Below, in pieces: positions 11,601-21,109 of a stretch of DNA of 64,000 bases. The stretch comes from Platynereis dumerilii (Eukaryota; Annelida; Polychaeta; Phyllodocida; Nereididae). The translations under genes and the position numbers were made by a program. The notes under the pieces are model-generated. The model saw nothing but the letters and a program-made list of their open reading frames with translations, had not been told where the DNA came from and searched no databases. Location: NCBI GenBank assembly GCA_026936325.1, contig JAPTHN010000002.1, forward strand, positions 10,912,408 through 10,976,407, given 5' to 3'. Numbering within the stretch: position 1 is the first letter of the stretch; each line of letters opens with the position of its first letter.

Positions 11601-14600
11601 AACACAGGGACCACTGTAATCGAAATTAAGTTGGCAACATAATTATGTATGTATACATGCTCATTTTCTAATTTGCAGGGGTGTTATGAACTTGGAAAAC
11701 CAATTTTTGTAGCATTGGCCTGTTGTCTTCTACTTCTAATTTCATTTCAGGTAATTAACCTGTCAATTTCATTGGTACCTAATTGAATACTGAACGTCTG
11801 TTTTTCTTCCATGGAAACTGAAAGTTCAGCTTCTTGGGGCAGATAATACTGAAACCACTAAAGCCAATGAATTTTGCTGTAAGAGATCTCTCTCTCTCAC
11901 TTGCATAGTGAGATTGACAATATTTGACACAAGAAATATAATATTAGCCTTAAAAAATACTCCCAAGCTCACCAAAAGCATTTATTCATACACCTGACCC
12001 ATTGAAGTAAATGTTCCTTAATTGAAGTCCTCCAAACAAAGTTCTGTGAAAGAATTTGGGTCATCCAAAGCCTTTTCTCCTCCAGTGCCTGAAACTATAG
12101 CCCCCGTGGACTAAAGTAAGGGAAAACCAGGACTTACGTACAGCGACATGTCACAGCAATTATAGCTAGGATGGATAATGCTGTCCATTTTGGTCTCTTG
12201 TTCATGCTAGTGAATCCATGCCTTCACAAGTCCTTATGTAGTCAGGGAAACACACCTTTGCCTCCTGAATTTCCCTCGCCAAATCTGGCATGCAGGAGTG
12301 CTTTCCTAAATGGGTTCAGTTTGAGAATACTTACACTTGGTGTGCTTTAAAGCATATTTAGAAGCTAATACCATATTTCTTGTGTCAAATATTGCCAATC
12401 TCACTAATACAAGTGACAGAGAGAAGTCTCTCACAGTCATAATTTCTTGGAATTCTTGGTTTCAGTGTTATCTGCCCCAAGAAGCTGAACTTTAAGTTTC
12501 CATGGCAACCACAGAATGACTTAAAAATGCCCAAATTGTCCAAACTTTTGGAAATCCATTCCAAATATGCTGAAGTTGATCCTGTGAAAATTTCATAGTT
12601 CTAGATTGAAAATAAGTATCCATATGAAAAAAAGCCTCGAACTTTCTGAACACCCCTCGTATACATTTTTTCGCTGGAACACACGTCCAAGCACTCGGTA
12701 ACTTGGCATACCTGTAACCTCTTCTAATTTATATCATAACTTCTGAAGGAATATGGTTCAACAAAATCCGGACAGATGTTATAATCGCCTATGACACCCC
12801 ACTCCTTTGGGTGAAGAAAATAGAGATATTTGATCGACTTTTGGAGATATAGGGTAATGCTCTTTGAGTCGGACACTTTGGGGGTGACACTTTGAGTCGG
12901 ACACTATTAGTTGGGCTGTACTGACTAATTGAGAGCTTCTCCATCAGTATATTTGGTACCAATGCGTAGCCCAAGATCTCTTTTATCGACCCAAAAAGTA
13001 TCAGCTTGATATGAACATTTTTAGTGTGTTTTTCAAGACTACAAATATGGGGTAAAAACCCGTCTTTCTCACATATTTTTGTCATAAAATCGTGTATTTT
13101 AGTGAATTTTAGCCAGATTTGAAGGATCCTTTGCTGGCATATAGTATTGATCTGACATCAGTTTATGTGTTATTCAATTAGAAGGAAGCTTTGCCCATTT
13201 TTTGATCAAATATTAGCTTTTTCAGTCGAAGGGAAGGCTCTAAATCACCTGTATCTTTCAGTCATGTTTTTACAACACAGCTGTCCGACTCAAAGATACC
13301 CTCTGTCATTTTTTATTTCAGATATTTAACCACAAATTCAGTTCTTGTGTTTTGCCTATTGTCAATTTTTTGTTAGATTTAGTAAGAACGCTTAATTTGA
13401 GGCCCTGATTGACAATCAATAACCCATAGGCCAAACAAGATATCACTTTTTAACCGGCCTAACAGCGGAGGCCGGTTAATACAGGAGCTGTAAATGGATT
13501 AGGTGAAACCATAAACAGTAGGCATAAACTGCAACCACAAACCAGATGTAAACCACGTTTGGTTTTTCCCAATTGTGACCTTAATATTTCACTTACAGTT
13601 ATGAAATTTGGTACAGGTATGGGACTCTGGGTATGGATTGGGAAAATGTTGAGAAATCCAAGATGGCTGCCGTTTTGTGGCGGCCATTTTGGCAGCCATC
13701 TTTCTTCATTCTTGAACTGCCCATTGTGACCTTAATATTTCACCTTGGAAGAATAAGCACCAGGAATGGAAACTTCATTAAGTTGTAAAACTATTATCAT
13801 TACATAGTCATTAACAAAGTTTCATATTGGCCCAGAGCTGGCCCAAAATCACTAATTAATTGTTAATCACATATTTTGTTTGATGTTCACTCTGCGCTTC
13901 AATGAGCACTGAGCATCTTCATTTTCACCCCTTTCTGGAAAAGATGCTGCTAATAATATTTTCTTATTTTCTGTGTCATGGACTTATCACTCACTTTGAT
14001 ATATTCATCAAGTTCTAACATTTCCAGTCATATTTTTCTTTTGATTTTAGGCCTGTAATTTCCCGACTTAGGCAACAAAATGGGTATAAATGAAGAAAAA
14101 GACACATTTTTAAAACCTTAATAAACCATCAAATCCATCAAAAGCCGTAGATGAGACCACATTCATTAGAAAGCTGAGAATTAGATCTTTGTGGTGGTTA
14201 TACTGGTTTAATCTTCGAATTTCCTCGAATTGAGTTATGAGCATTTAAATATGGTCAATTTGAGCATTCAGATGAAACTGATCAGAGGTCAATAGGGATT
14301 TTTCCCGAAGGGACTAAAAATTTAGGGAGGATGCCTTAAAAGTGCCTTAAGAGGTACTAAGCTTAGGGAAGGTCCTAAATGGTGCCTAAAGGTTCCCTAG
14401 ACCCATTAGGCAGTCCCTAGACAGGATTATCTGTATAATTGTTTCTCTCAAATGAGATTAAAACAAATAACATGAGCTAAATAGGCTGGTGTTTCGTAGT
14501 GTTTTAAAAGCAAATGTCAAGGATGGTCAGTCAGCAGGTCACAGCTATGTATTCTGCAGCGTAAATGCAAAATTTAACACTGGCCATGCAATTGATGTCA

Positions 14601-16167
14601 AATAAGAGATAGACAGATAGACAGATAGATATACCAGCCAGCGATAGACAGATAGACAGATAGATAGATAGATAGATCGACAGATAGATAGATAGATAGA
14701 TATCATTAATTTGATTTAAATTGAGTTATTTGATGTTAATCTGGTTTCTGCCATTCAATGTTTTGTATTTCTTTTAAAACTTGGTGAGAATCGCAACCAC
14801 AGTAGATAGACTGTTTGTTTGTGTTTTACGCCTCTGCAGCACCTTAGTGGGCTAAATAGAGGCAGGCGATAGCCGTATGATGAGATGAGACTGAGTCTGG
14901 CACATACCCTATTAGTTCAGGGATGCCCAGGGTCTTTCAGTTGCCCCAGCATAGAATACTGGATACAACCCGCCCCCATTTAATGTCCCATGGGCTCGGA
15001 CTAAAGTGAGTTCCCGGGGTGAGATTTGAACCCACGCCCTCAAAGCCAGTTGACAAGCGCACTTACCAATTAGGCCACAAGGAAATTACATAGTAGATAG
15101 ATAAGTAGATAGATATACAGGTAGAGAGGCTGATAGAGAAAGGTACATGAACAGATAGATAAATTTATAGATACCACTCAAGAAATCGATACATATATAC
15201 CATTGCAATCGGTTGGTGAAGAAAATCATATTGATATGTTTTAGAACATGGTTCGATGAATGTAATCGAATGATCAATATGATAAATCAGATAGCTGATT
15301 GGAAAGAATGGATGAAGTTGCGCTGTGAGATCAATTGTGCTGCCAACAGGGGGAAATTACAAATCAAAGTTGGGTACACTTTACAGTGGCGGATCCAGGA
15401 ATTTTTAAGGAGGGATCCAGTGCGACCAGAAGCTTACACTTTCTACACTGCGCCAAGAGTGTTCTGAGCATTAAATAGACTTGAAATGGGGGGGGGTCGA
15501 GACCTCCTGGATGTCCCCTCCCCCGGTTCCGCCCCTGATTTACAAGACATGGCCTCATGATTTCGACATAATTAGGCATACAATCAAAGTGATTTTATGC
15601 CTGCGAGAGGTGGTCAATATAAAATATAACACAGAAACAAAGGCTTCCCAGCGGCATAGGCATGGCACTGACCATGTATATATTTTTCATTATTTGGCAT
15701 TTTCACGAATTCGTGGAGGTGTAAATAGGAGCATGCACGAGTTTGTGGATGGGTAAAAACGAGACTTGCTTCTATTTATCATAGCTACCTTATTTCACTC
15801 TCAAAGGTCTTTCCCATATATGGTCATAAAACATACTTGTCTCTCTTTAAATAAATTGTTCATGATTTATTGCAATTTTCCAGGCTGTGATTAGTAATTG
15901 CACACAAAACCCCAAAAAGGTTGTAAACGAGTCAATTTATTATGTACCAAAACTACCTTTTAACTACTTTCTGCGAAATTTAATATATCCAATTTACTCA
16001 ATTACATTCCATCTTCTGGCCTCCTCGTCTGTGAGGAGGCCCTCCCGGTAAGCCCGCCTCCTTTCTATTAACGTGTTAAACAAAGCCTCTAATAAACATA
16101 GAGATCCTCAAAAGTCTCACAATTCCCATTAATGATAGGCAGCAGCGCGGACCTGAAAGGCAGTCAG

Positions 16168-16255
<88 letters not shown>

Positions 16256-19200
16256 CTCTTTTTCCTTCCTTCTTTTTTTCTTTTTTTCTATATCTTTCTA
16301 TCTTTCCATCTATGTGCAATGCTGCCTGCCTGCATATCTACATGTACCTGTGTGCTTGTACAATTTATAATCGATTGTTTCATGTGTTTACACAATTTAA
16401 ATTCTTGTTATAATGTTGTTGCTTATTTCAGATAGATCATAACTGTTGTAATTTGAATGTTTCCTGTTACAACTGGTAATCCACCTCAGGCCAAGCATAG
16501 GGACTCTTTAAGGCCTTCCCTTAGCTTAGTACCTCTTAAGGCACTTTTAAGGCATCCTCCCAAAATTTTTAGTCCCTTCGGGAAAAATCCCTAGTAAATC
16601 ACAACTTTAGAACCATTGAGGCCACAGAAACGGCAGACCCCATTTTAGAAATCATTCAAAATATTCTGTTTTCTTGTCATAGTTTAGAAAGTGTGTGAAA
16701 ATTTTAATAGCTTATGAATTTTAAAAAATTAATAATTTTGATATCCAGTCTATTGTTCCTTTGAATCTTGAGAGGGAAATCCAGGTAATTACTGCTCTTA
16801 TTTCAAGGCAATAAAATAGTCATTAGGACTATACTGAAACGCACAGTGTACCTTTGAAGTGCATTTGTTTCCAATCCATGTAGCTTATTCATCCAAGATT
16901 TCACCTACAGTTATGAAATTTGGTACAGTTATGGGCCTCTGGGTATGGATTGGGAACATGTCCAGAAATCCAAGATGGTGGCCATTTTGTGGCGGCCATT
17001 TTGGCAGCCATCTTTCTTCATTCTTGAACTGCCCATTGTGACCTTAATATTTCACTTACAGTTATGAAATTTGGTACAGGTATGGGACTCTGGGTATGGA
17101 TTGGGAACATTCTGAGAAATCCAAGATGGCGGCCATTTTGTGGTGGCCATTTTGGCAGCCATCTTTCTTCATTCTTGAAATGTCCATTGTGACCTTAATA
17201 TTTTACTTACACTTATGAAATTTTGTACAGGTATGGGACTCTGGGTATGGATTGGGAACATGTCGAGAAATCCAAGATGGCGGCCATTTTGTGGCGGCCA
17301 TTTTGGCAGCCGTCTTTCTTCATTCTTGAACTGCCCATTGTAACCTTAATATTTCACTTACAGTTATGAAATTTGGTACAGGTATGGGACTCTGGGTATG
17401 GATTGGGAACATGTCGAGAAATCCAAGATGGCGGCCATTTTTTGGTGGCCATTTGGCAGCCATCTTTCTTCATTCTTGAACTGCCCATTGTGACCTTAAT
17501 ATTTTACTTACAGTTATGATATTTGGTACAGGTATGGGCCTCTGGGTATGGATTGGGAACATGTCCAGAAATCCAAGATGGCGGCCATTTTGGCAGCCAT
17601 CTTTCTTCATTCTTGAACTGCCCATTGTGACCTTAATATTTCACTTACAGTTATGAAATTTGGTACAGGTATGGGACTCTGGGTATGGATTGGGAACATG
17701 TCGAGAAATCCAAGATGGCGGCCATTTTGGCAGCCATCTTTCTTCATTCTTGAACTGCCCATTGTGACCTTAATATTTTACTTACAGTTATGATATTTGG
17801 TACAGGTATGGGACTCTGGGTATGGATTGGGAACATGCTGATAAATCCAAGATGGCAGCCATTTTGTGGTGGCCATTTTGGCAGCCATCTCTCTTCATTC
17901 TTGAACTGCCCATTGTGACCTTAATATTTCTCTTACAGCTATGAAATTTGGTACAGGTATGGGCCTCTGGGTATGGATTGGGAACATGTCCAGAAATCCA
18001 AGATGGTGGCCATTTTGTGGTGGCCATTTTGGCAGCCATCTTTCGTCATTCTTGAACTGCCTATTGTGACCATAATATTTCACTTACAGTTATGAAATTT
18101 GGTACAGGTATGGGACTCTGGGTATGGATTAGGAACATGTCGAGAAATCCAAGATGGCGGCCATTTTGTGGTGGCCATTTTGGCAGCCATCTTTCTTCAT
18201 TCTTGAACTGCCCATTGTGACCTCAATATTTCACCTACAGTTGAAATTTTGTACAGGTATGGGACTCTGGGTATGGATTAGGAACATGTCGAGAAATCCA
18301 AGATGGTGGCCATTTTGTGGTGGCCATGTTGGCAGCCATCTTTTTTCATTTGTTGAACTGCTCATAGTGACCTCAATATTTCGCTTTGAGTTATAAAATT
18401 TGATACAGGTATGGGCCTGTGGGTATGGATCAGGGAGATGTTGAGAAATCCAATATGGCGGCCATTTTGGCAGCCATCTTTCTTCATTTCTTGAACTGCT
18501 CATTGTGACATATTTAACTTAAAGAGTTATGAAATTTGGTACAGGTATGGGGCTGTGGGTATCAGACGGGAACATGTTGAGAAATCCAAGGTTGCAGCCA
18601 CTTTTTGGCAGCCATCTTTCGTCATTCTTGAACTGACCATTGTGACCTTAATATTTCACTAACAGTTATGAAATTTGGTTACTGGTATGGGGCTCTGGGT
18701 ATCAGACGGGAACATGTTGAGAAATCCAAGGTTGCAGCCACTTTGTGGCAGCCATTTTGGCTGCCATCTTTCGTCATTCTTGAACTGACCATTGTGACCT
18801 TAATATTTCACTTACAGTTATGAAATTTGGTACAGGTATTGGCCTGTGGGTATGGATGAGGAACATGTCCAAGATGGTGGCCATTTTGGAAGCCATATTT
18901 CCTTTTTTTACAAATCTGTTCAAACTGCATTGATTCTATACTAATAGTCTAGCATCTTCCAATCAACTATTTCTCCTATCTTCCAATATCAGTTGCTCAG
19001 TGGTTTAAGCAATGGCACATCCAATTTCATTGCGTTAGGTCGGTTTTGAATCCGCGGATTCTTGTTTAAAATACACAGAATCCAAGTGTCCGACTTGAAG
19101 AACATTACCCTATGAGAAAAAAAAACCCTTACTGCCTAATATATATTTGACACTCAGTGTATTTTTTTCCCAATTGCAGTTGATAAACCTGCTTTTGATA

Positions 19201-19311
19201 TGTGTTGTGCAAAAGATCTTGTCGAAAAACAAGCAAGGAAAAGGATCTGAAGAAAAGGTCTTGAAGAAAGAAAAGGAAGGAAAAAAAACAAAACAGGAAA
19301 AAAAAAGATAA
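2976..19311 (+). CDS. Tetraspanin, peripherin-2/ROM1-like (10 exons)
   Basis: Exons: 2976-3082 (end uncertain), 3172-3290, 3925-4061, 4821-4895, 6495-6540, 6713-6789, 10799-10937, 11303-11379, 11679-11750, 19180-19311. All junctions are GT-AG and phases agree. The product is 326 aa, or 340/345 aa with other first donors; peripherin-2 is about 346 aa. Residues: TM1 ~37-60, TM2 ~84-107, TM3 ~122-143, large extracellular loop ~147-260, TM4 ~266-293, then a very Lys/Glu-rich tail. The loop has the tetraspanin CCG motif (190-192), PLSCC (226-230), Cys247 and Cys261. Exon-by-exon order resembles peripherin: the helix before CCG, then PxSCC, then GCY at the last exon of the loop. The Cys that cross-links peripherin dimers seems absent (see findings). 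Family role: membrane scaffold or fusion protein of disc-like membranes; the role here is inferred. The last intron (7.4 kb) is full of repeats. Confidence 0.9.
3309..3721. mobile_element. MITE with GGAACGTTCAG termini and G/C tracts
   Basis: The left end reads GGAACGTTCAGAATTTATGA and the right end is its inverted copy with a few changes, each followed inwards by a run of G or C. The interior has short segments repeated with TACCCCCC tracts. A second copy lies at 63543-63943. No coding capacity is seen, so it is a non-autonomous DNA element. It sits in intron 2 of the tetraspanin gene, directly after the donor region. Confidence 0.85.
4390..4765. repeat. Interspersed repeat, copy 1 (GCCAGCTGGGTTGCCAGCC)
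   Basis: This stretch and 27852-28215 match over about 350 bp, including GACAGTGTGTTATTATA, GGAGAAAATATCTGTTATGC and GCTGCCAGCTGGGTTGCCAG. The superfamily is unknown. It lies in tetraspanin intron 3, just before exon 4. Confidence 0.8.
5196..5412. repeat. Repeat with hairpin GGTTATTCACC...GGTGAATAACC
   Basis: It starts at ATACCATTCGACACCTATGT and ends in a hairpin of about 95 bp whose arms are GGTTATTCACCATGGG and the inverse CCGTGGTGAATAACC, around an inner TCGGCCTAAAGGCCTCG. A second copy is split between 8711-8805 and 9793-9918. Confidence 0.75.
5459..5662 (+). mobile_element. SINE 3' end with (ATCT)n tail
   Basis: The segment AGAACTGGGCTTAGAG followed by GCTGCACTTACCATATCTAT is the 3' part of the tRNA-derived SINE seen whole at 20748-21074. 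The (TATC)n run from about 5510 to 5660 is its tail. The 5' part is missing. It lies in tetraspanin intron 4. Confidence 0.8.
6817..7165. mobile_element. MITE with CCCCCGGGG termini
   Basis: Left end CCCCCGGGG plus a G tract and GTACT; right end AGTGAGTAACCCCCCCGGGG. The interior repeats AAACCATTTTAATC-like words about six times with variations. No coding frame is seen. It lies in tetraspanin intron 6. Confidence 0.7.
7573..8592. mobile_element. Inverted-repeat element, copy 1 (TTATCGTTTTCAT ends)
   Basis: Left end TTATTATCGTTTTCATTGAT, right end ATAGCTATGAAAACGATAAT, so the termini are inverted copies. The part after the left end (CAGATTTAGTTGCATAACTT) also occurs beside the left end of the copy at 32007-32563. 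The ~1 kb interior has no coding frame of note. A splice-flanked frame at 7741-7845 within it is discussed under rejected items. Confidence 0.7.
8711..9918. repeat. Split second copy of the hairpin repeat
   Basis: 8711-8805 matches the left part of the repeat at 5196-5412, and 9793-9918 matches its right, hairpin-forming part. About 990 bp of other sequence, including a (ATTCT)n run at 9419-9456, replaces about 25 bp of the first copy. Either an insertion split this copy or the two halves are independent remnants. The left half begins inside about 120 bp of the end of the element at 7573-8592. Confidence 0.6.
11440..11616. mobile_element. Short TA-flanked MITE (CAGTG ends), Tc1/mariner-type
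   Basis: The left end CAGTGATACCTGCTTTGTAA and the right end TTATAACACAGGGACCACTG are imperfect inverted copies, and TA flanks both sides (11438-11439 and 11617-11618). The interior has two ACGAGAGACC words. At 177 bp it has no coding capacity. TA duplication and CAGTG ends are usual for Tc1/mariner/pogo derivatives. Confidence 0.75.
11809..12505. mobile_element. TIR element with ~150 bp arms
   Basis: The left arm begins at the CCATGGAAACTGAAAG stretch and contains TTCAGCTTCTTGGGGCAGAT and AATATTTGACACAAGAAATA; the right arm (about 12345-12505) carries both as reverse complements, in mirrored order. About 400 bp separates the arms. No coding frame is seen. It lies in the 7.4 kb last intron of the tetraspanin gene, about 60 bp after exon 9. 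Confidence 0.85.
12848..13312. mobile_element. MITE with TTTGAGTCGGACA ends
   Basis: The left end AGGGTAATGCTCTTTGAGTC and the right end GACTCAAAGATACCCTCTG are inverted copies. A TTTGAGTCGGACAC word is repeated at about 12891. A third, isolated terminus in right-end orientation (AAGTGTCCGACTTGAAGAAC) occurs at 19083-19112, just before the last exon. Confidence 0.65.
13590..13745. repeat. Single outlying unit of the 151 bp satellite
   Basis: This unit has GAAATTTGGTACAGGTATGG, TCCAAGATGGCTGCCG and GAACTGCCCATTGTGACCTT in the same order as the array at 16890-18900, about 3 kb away. The inverted-repeat element at 14295-16591 lies between them, so that element may have split one array. Confidence 0.8.
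14604..14702. repeat. GATA/GACA microsatellite
   Basis: An impure run of GATA and GACA tetranucleotides, inside the element with ends at 14295 and 16591. Confidence 0.9.
14815..15083 (-). mobile_element. tRNA-derived SINE, second family
   Basis: On the - strand the head has an A-box-like TGGCCTAATTGGTAAGTG (complement of 15062-15079) and a B-box-like GGGTTCAAATCTCACC (complement of about 15018-15033), the spacing of a tRNA promoter. The body continues to about 14815. The sequence beyond the head does not match the SINE at 20748-21074, so this is a separate family. A GATA run lies at about 15088-15175. Confidence 0.75.
15375..15538. mobile_element. Small MITE, CAGTGGCGGATCCAGG / CCGCCCCTG ends
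   Basis: The left end CAGTGGCGGATCCAGG and the right end CCGGTTCCGCCCCTG are imperfect inverted copies, with G and C tracts inside. Ends of this form are common on hAT-derived MITEs. I could not settle the target duplication. Confidence 0.6.
16168..16330. repeat. TATC/TTTC microsatellite
   Basis: (TATC)n from about 16168 to 16240 grading into TTTC and TTTTTC runs. Unlike the other TATC tracts it has no SINE sequence before it. Confidence 0.95.
16890..18900. repeat. Satellite array, ~151 bp unit, ~14 units
   Basis: The word TTTGGTACAGGTATGGG or a variant recurs at about 16922, 17073, 17225, 17375, 17525, 17662, 17799, 17950, 18101, 18251, 18402, 18538, 18677 and 18829. Most spacings are 150-152 bp; four are 136-139 bp because a 14 bp copy of a GGCCATTTTG segment is missing. 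Every unit has an AAGATGGCGGCCATTTTG-type word, then CAGCCATCTTTCTTCATTC and GAACTGCCCATTGTGACC. The last units are more diverged. It lies in the last tetraspanin intron. Confidence 0.95.
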
Positions 19312-19435
19312 AAAAATGACGATGATGTAGAAGTTGGAGAAAAAAAAGTAAGCTGAGCAACGTTGCTGTCAAATTCCACATCCTTTTGAATAAGTTTGTC
19401 AAGAGGTGTAATCTGTCTCATAAATTTAGTAAATG

Positions 19436-19479
19436 AATAAATGTATTTACAATGACGCTTTTGTTTTGTTGTTAATAAA
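19436..19479 (+). promoter_or_regulatory. Candidate polyadenylation signals of the tetraspanin gene
   Basis: AATAAA occurs at 19436-19441 and at 19474-19479, about 125 and 165 bp after the stop codon, in an AT-rich stretch. Either could end the transcript. Confidence 0.5.
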
Positions 19480-19489
19480 ATATCTTCTG

Positions 19490-20320
19490 TATGTGGTAAA
19501 TGATACTTGAAATGGGATGGTTCATCAGATTTTTCAGTGGCTCACTTATTATGGCTTTCATGATAACTTGGCACACTAGCTGTAACCAAATGTTATCAGA
19601 ATGGCAGCATGGTGTGAAAATTGATGGATATTAACAATTAATTTTGCTCAATGAGGTGCTGGATATTTAGAGGTTATTACATGGCTGAATTGGTGTCCTT
19701 CCCTGTATCTTAACCTCAGACAGGTCTGTATCCGGCACTCCTGAGGATAGGCTACAGGTCTGAGGTGACTTTTCATCGTCATTTAATTATTGTGCTGATA
19801 AGCTATTATGTAAAATTTAGTGCAAGCAACATGTCAAGACAATTTGTCTACTCTTTGACACGCATGACTGATTCTGTTAATTTGAGACCAGGCTGGATAT
19901 CAGAGCTGAGTGTTTGATTGGGCAAAGAAAGGGAAGGACATCATAATCCTTTCTGATTCGCTGAACTTGGTATGCTTCGCTGGTAATTTGATACGCTTCC
20001 CTGCTGGTGTAGATTTGCGAAAAGAAATTGCATCAAATTATAACCTTGGGTGAATATCAAAACTGGCTGTGAAGGCAACGTTATATTTGAGATACATTCA
20101 GATGGGCAACTGACTTAAGCACAAAATTAGTAGAAGGTCAGTCAAAAAACTGGCTGAAGGACAATGTTTGTGCGACATAATTCAGTAGTCAAAATCATTG
20201 TGAGGTCCCTTTCTGACCTCAGTCTGGTGTCAGTAGAAGATCAGTCAATGGACACCGTCATGCTGACATTGGCTTTTGACTTCTGTGTGTGGGGAAACAA
20301 TAACGTCACAAAGACTTTAT
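19490..20320. other. Intergenic, nothing recognised
   Basis: Between the tetraspanin end and the repeats at 20.3 kb I see no long frame with family resemblance, no RNA gene and no clear repeat. Confidence 0.5.
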
Positions 20321-20324
20321 ATTT

Positions 20325-20470
20325 ATTATCCTTCCAAAAAGTATGTAGACTTTTTTTCTTGTGAGGTGGAAGTATGACATCATATGGCAGTTCCCATAGA
20401 TTAGCATTGGAAAATAGGCATTCCATGTGAGGTAACAGGTTGTTCAGCCAATCATGGCTCACTCTGCATA
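20325..20470. repeat. Dispersed repeat (TCCTTCCAAAAAGTATGTAG)
   Basis: This segment, reading from TCCTTCCAAAAAGTATGTAG to CAGCCAATCATGG, is the reverse complement of 21290-21385 and related to 41445-41522. The first two copies face each other around the element at 20557-21105. Confidence 0.6.
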
Positions 20471-20556
20471 AGATGTCATATCAAATCTGTGAGGTAGCAT
20501 ACCAGCAGATGACTACATGCCATATGTGAAAAAATGACACCTGCAGTTTCGGCCCG

Positions 20557-21105
20557 CAGTGGCACATCTAGAATTGACGTGGGGGGGGAGGCAAGTTAAT
20601 CTTTGGCCTGAGGGGGGGCATGTCCCTCAACATTAAACCAAGGGCACACAAAAAAGATTGCTCATGATTTCGATATAGTGATTGATCGCAGAGTCGACCC
20701 CCTGCCTCCCCTCCCCATAAGAGTTAATCCACCCATCAAAAAATGTGCAAATGTCGGTGGTGTAATGGTTAAGGTTCCTGCCTGCTCCGCTGAAGGTCTT
20801 TGCCTGCATGGGTTCGAACCCCGGGTGGGGAACCTAAACTTTTCAGTGTACCTTCATGAGCAAAATTCCAACTGGATGTCGTTCGGAAGAGACATTAATT
20901 GGTGGCCCCTTGTATCAGTGTGTGTGCTGGGCAAGTAAAAGATCCCTCACATGGGGTAAATGTGTAACATGTTGAGGACTCCCGCTCTCTCTCTCATCTC
21001 ATCAATCAACCCTCGTGAGCGCCCAGAACTGGGCTTAGAGGCTGCACTTACCATATCTATATATCTATCTATCCCCTTTCATGAGACACCCTGGCTGTGC
21101 CACTG
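20557..21105. mobile_element. CAGTGGCACA-ended MITE carrying a SINE
   Basis: The left end CAGTGGCACATCTAG and the right end GGCTGTGCCACTG are inverted copies, followed inwards by G-rich and C-rich tracts. The SINE at 20748-21074 occupies most of the inside and stops about 30 bp before the right end, so the SINE landed in an older MITE. CAGTGGC ends suggest the hAT group; the target duplication is not clear. Confidence 0.65.
20748..21074 (+). mobile_element. tRNA-derived SINE, full copy with (ATCT)n tail
   Basis: The head has an A box TGGTGTAATGG (20758-20768) and a perfect B box GGTTCGAACCC (20811-20821), 43 bp apart as in a tRNA promoter. The body runs through GCTGGGCAAGTAAAAGATCC and AGAACTGGGCTTAGAGGCTG to a short TATC tail. 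Other copies or 3' parts of this family: 5459-5662 (+), 39375-39880 (+), 40855-41150 (-). It would be transcribed by RNA polymerase III. Confidence 0.88.
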
Positions 21106-21109
21106 GCAG

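Larger units (their letters stand above)
14295..16591. mobile_element. 2.3 kb element with ~100 bp inverted ends
   Basis: The left end GGGATTTTTCCCGAAGGGAC is repeated in inverted form at the right end, and homology continues through ATGCCTTAAAAGTGCCTTAA and AGGTACTAAGCTTAGGGAAG. The ends are flanked by TA (14293-14294; 16592-16593). The inside is a patchwork: GATA microsatellite (14604-14702), a SINE (14815-15083), a small MITE (15375-15538) and a TATC run (16168-16330). No transposase is seen, so it is non-autonomous or has been emptied and refilled. Confidence 0.75.

Noticed and set aside
15015-15083. A tRNA gene on the - strand
   Set aside because: Promoter boxes only; it is the head of a second SINE family.
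20748-20830. A tRNA gene
   Set aside because: A and B boxes are present, but the sequence does not fold into a full cloverleaf that I can see, and it continues into a SINE body shared with other copies.
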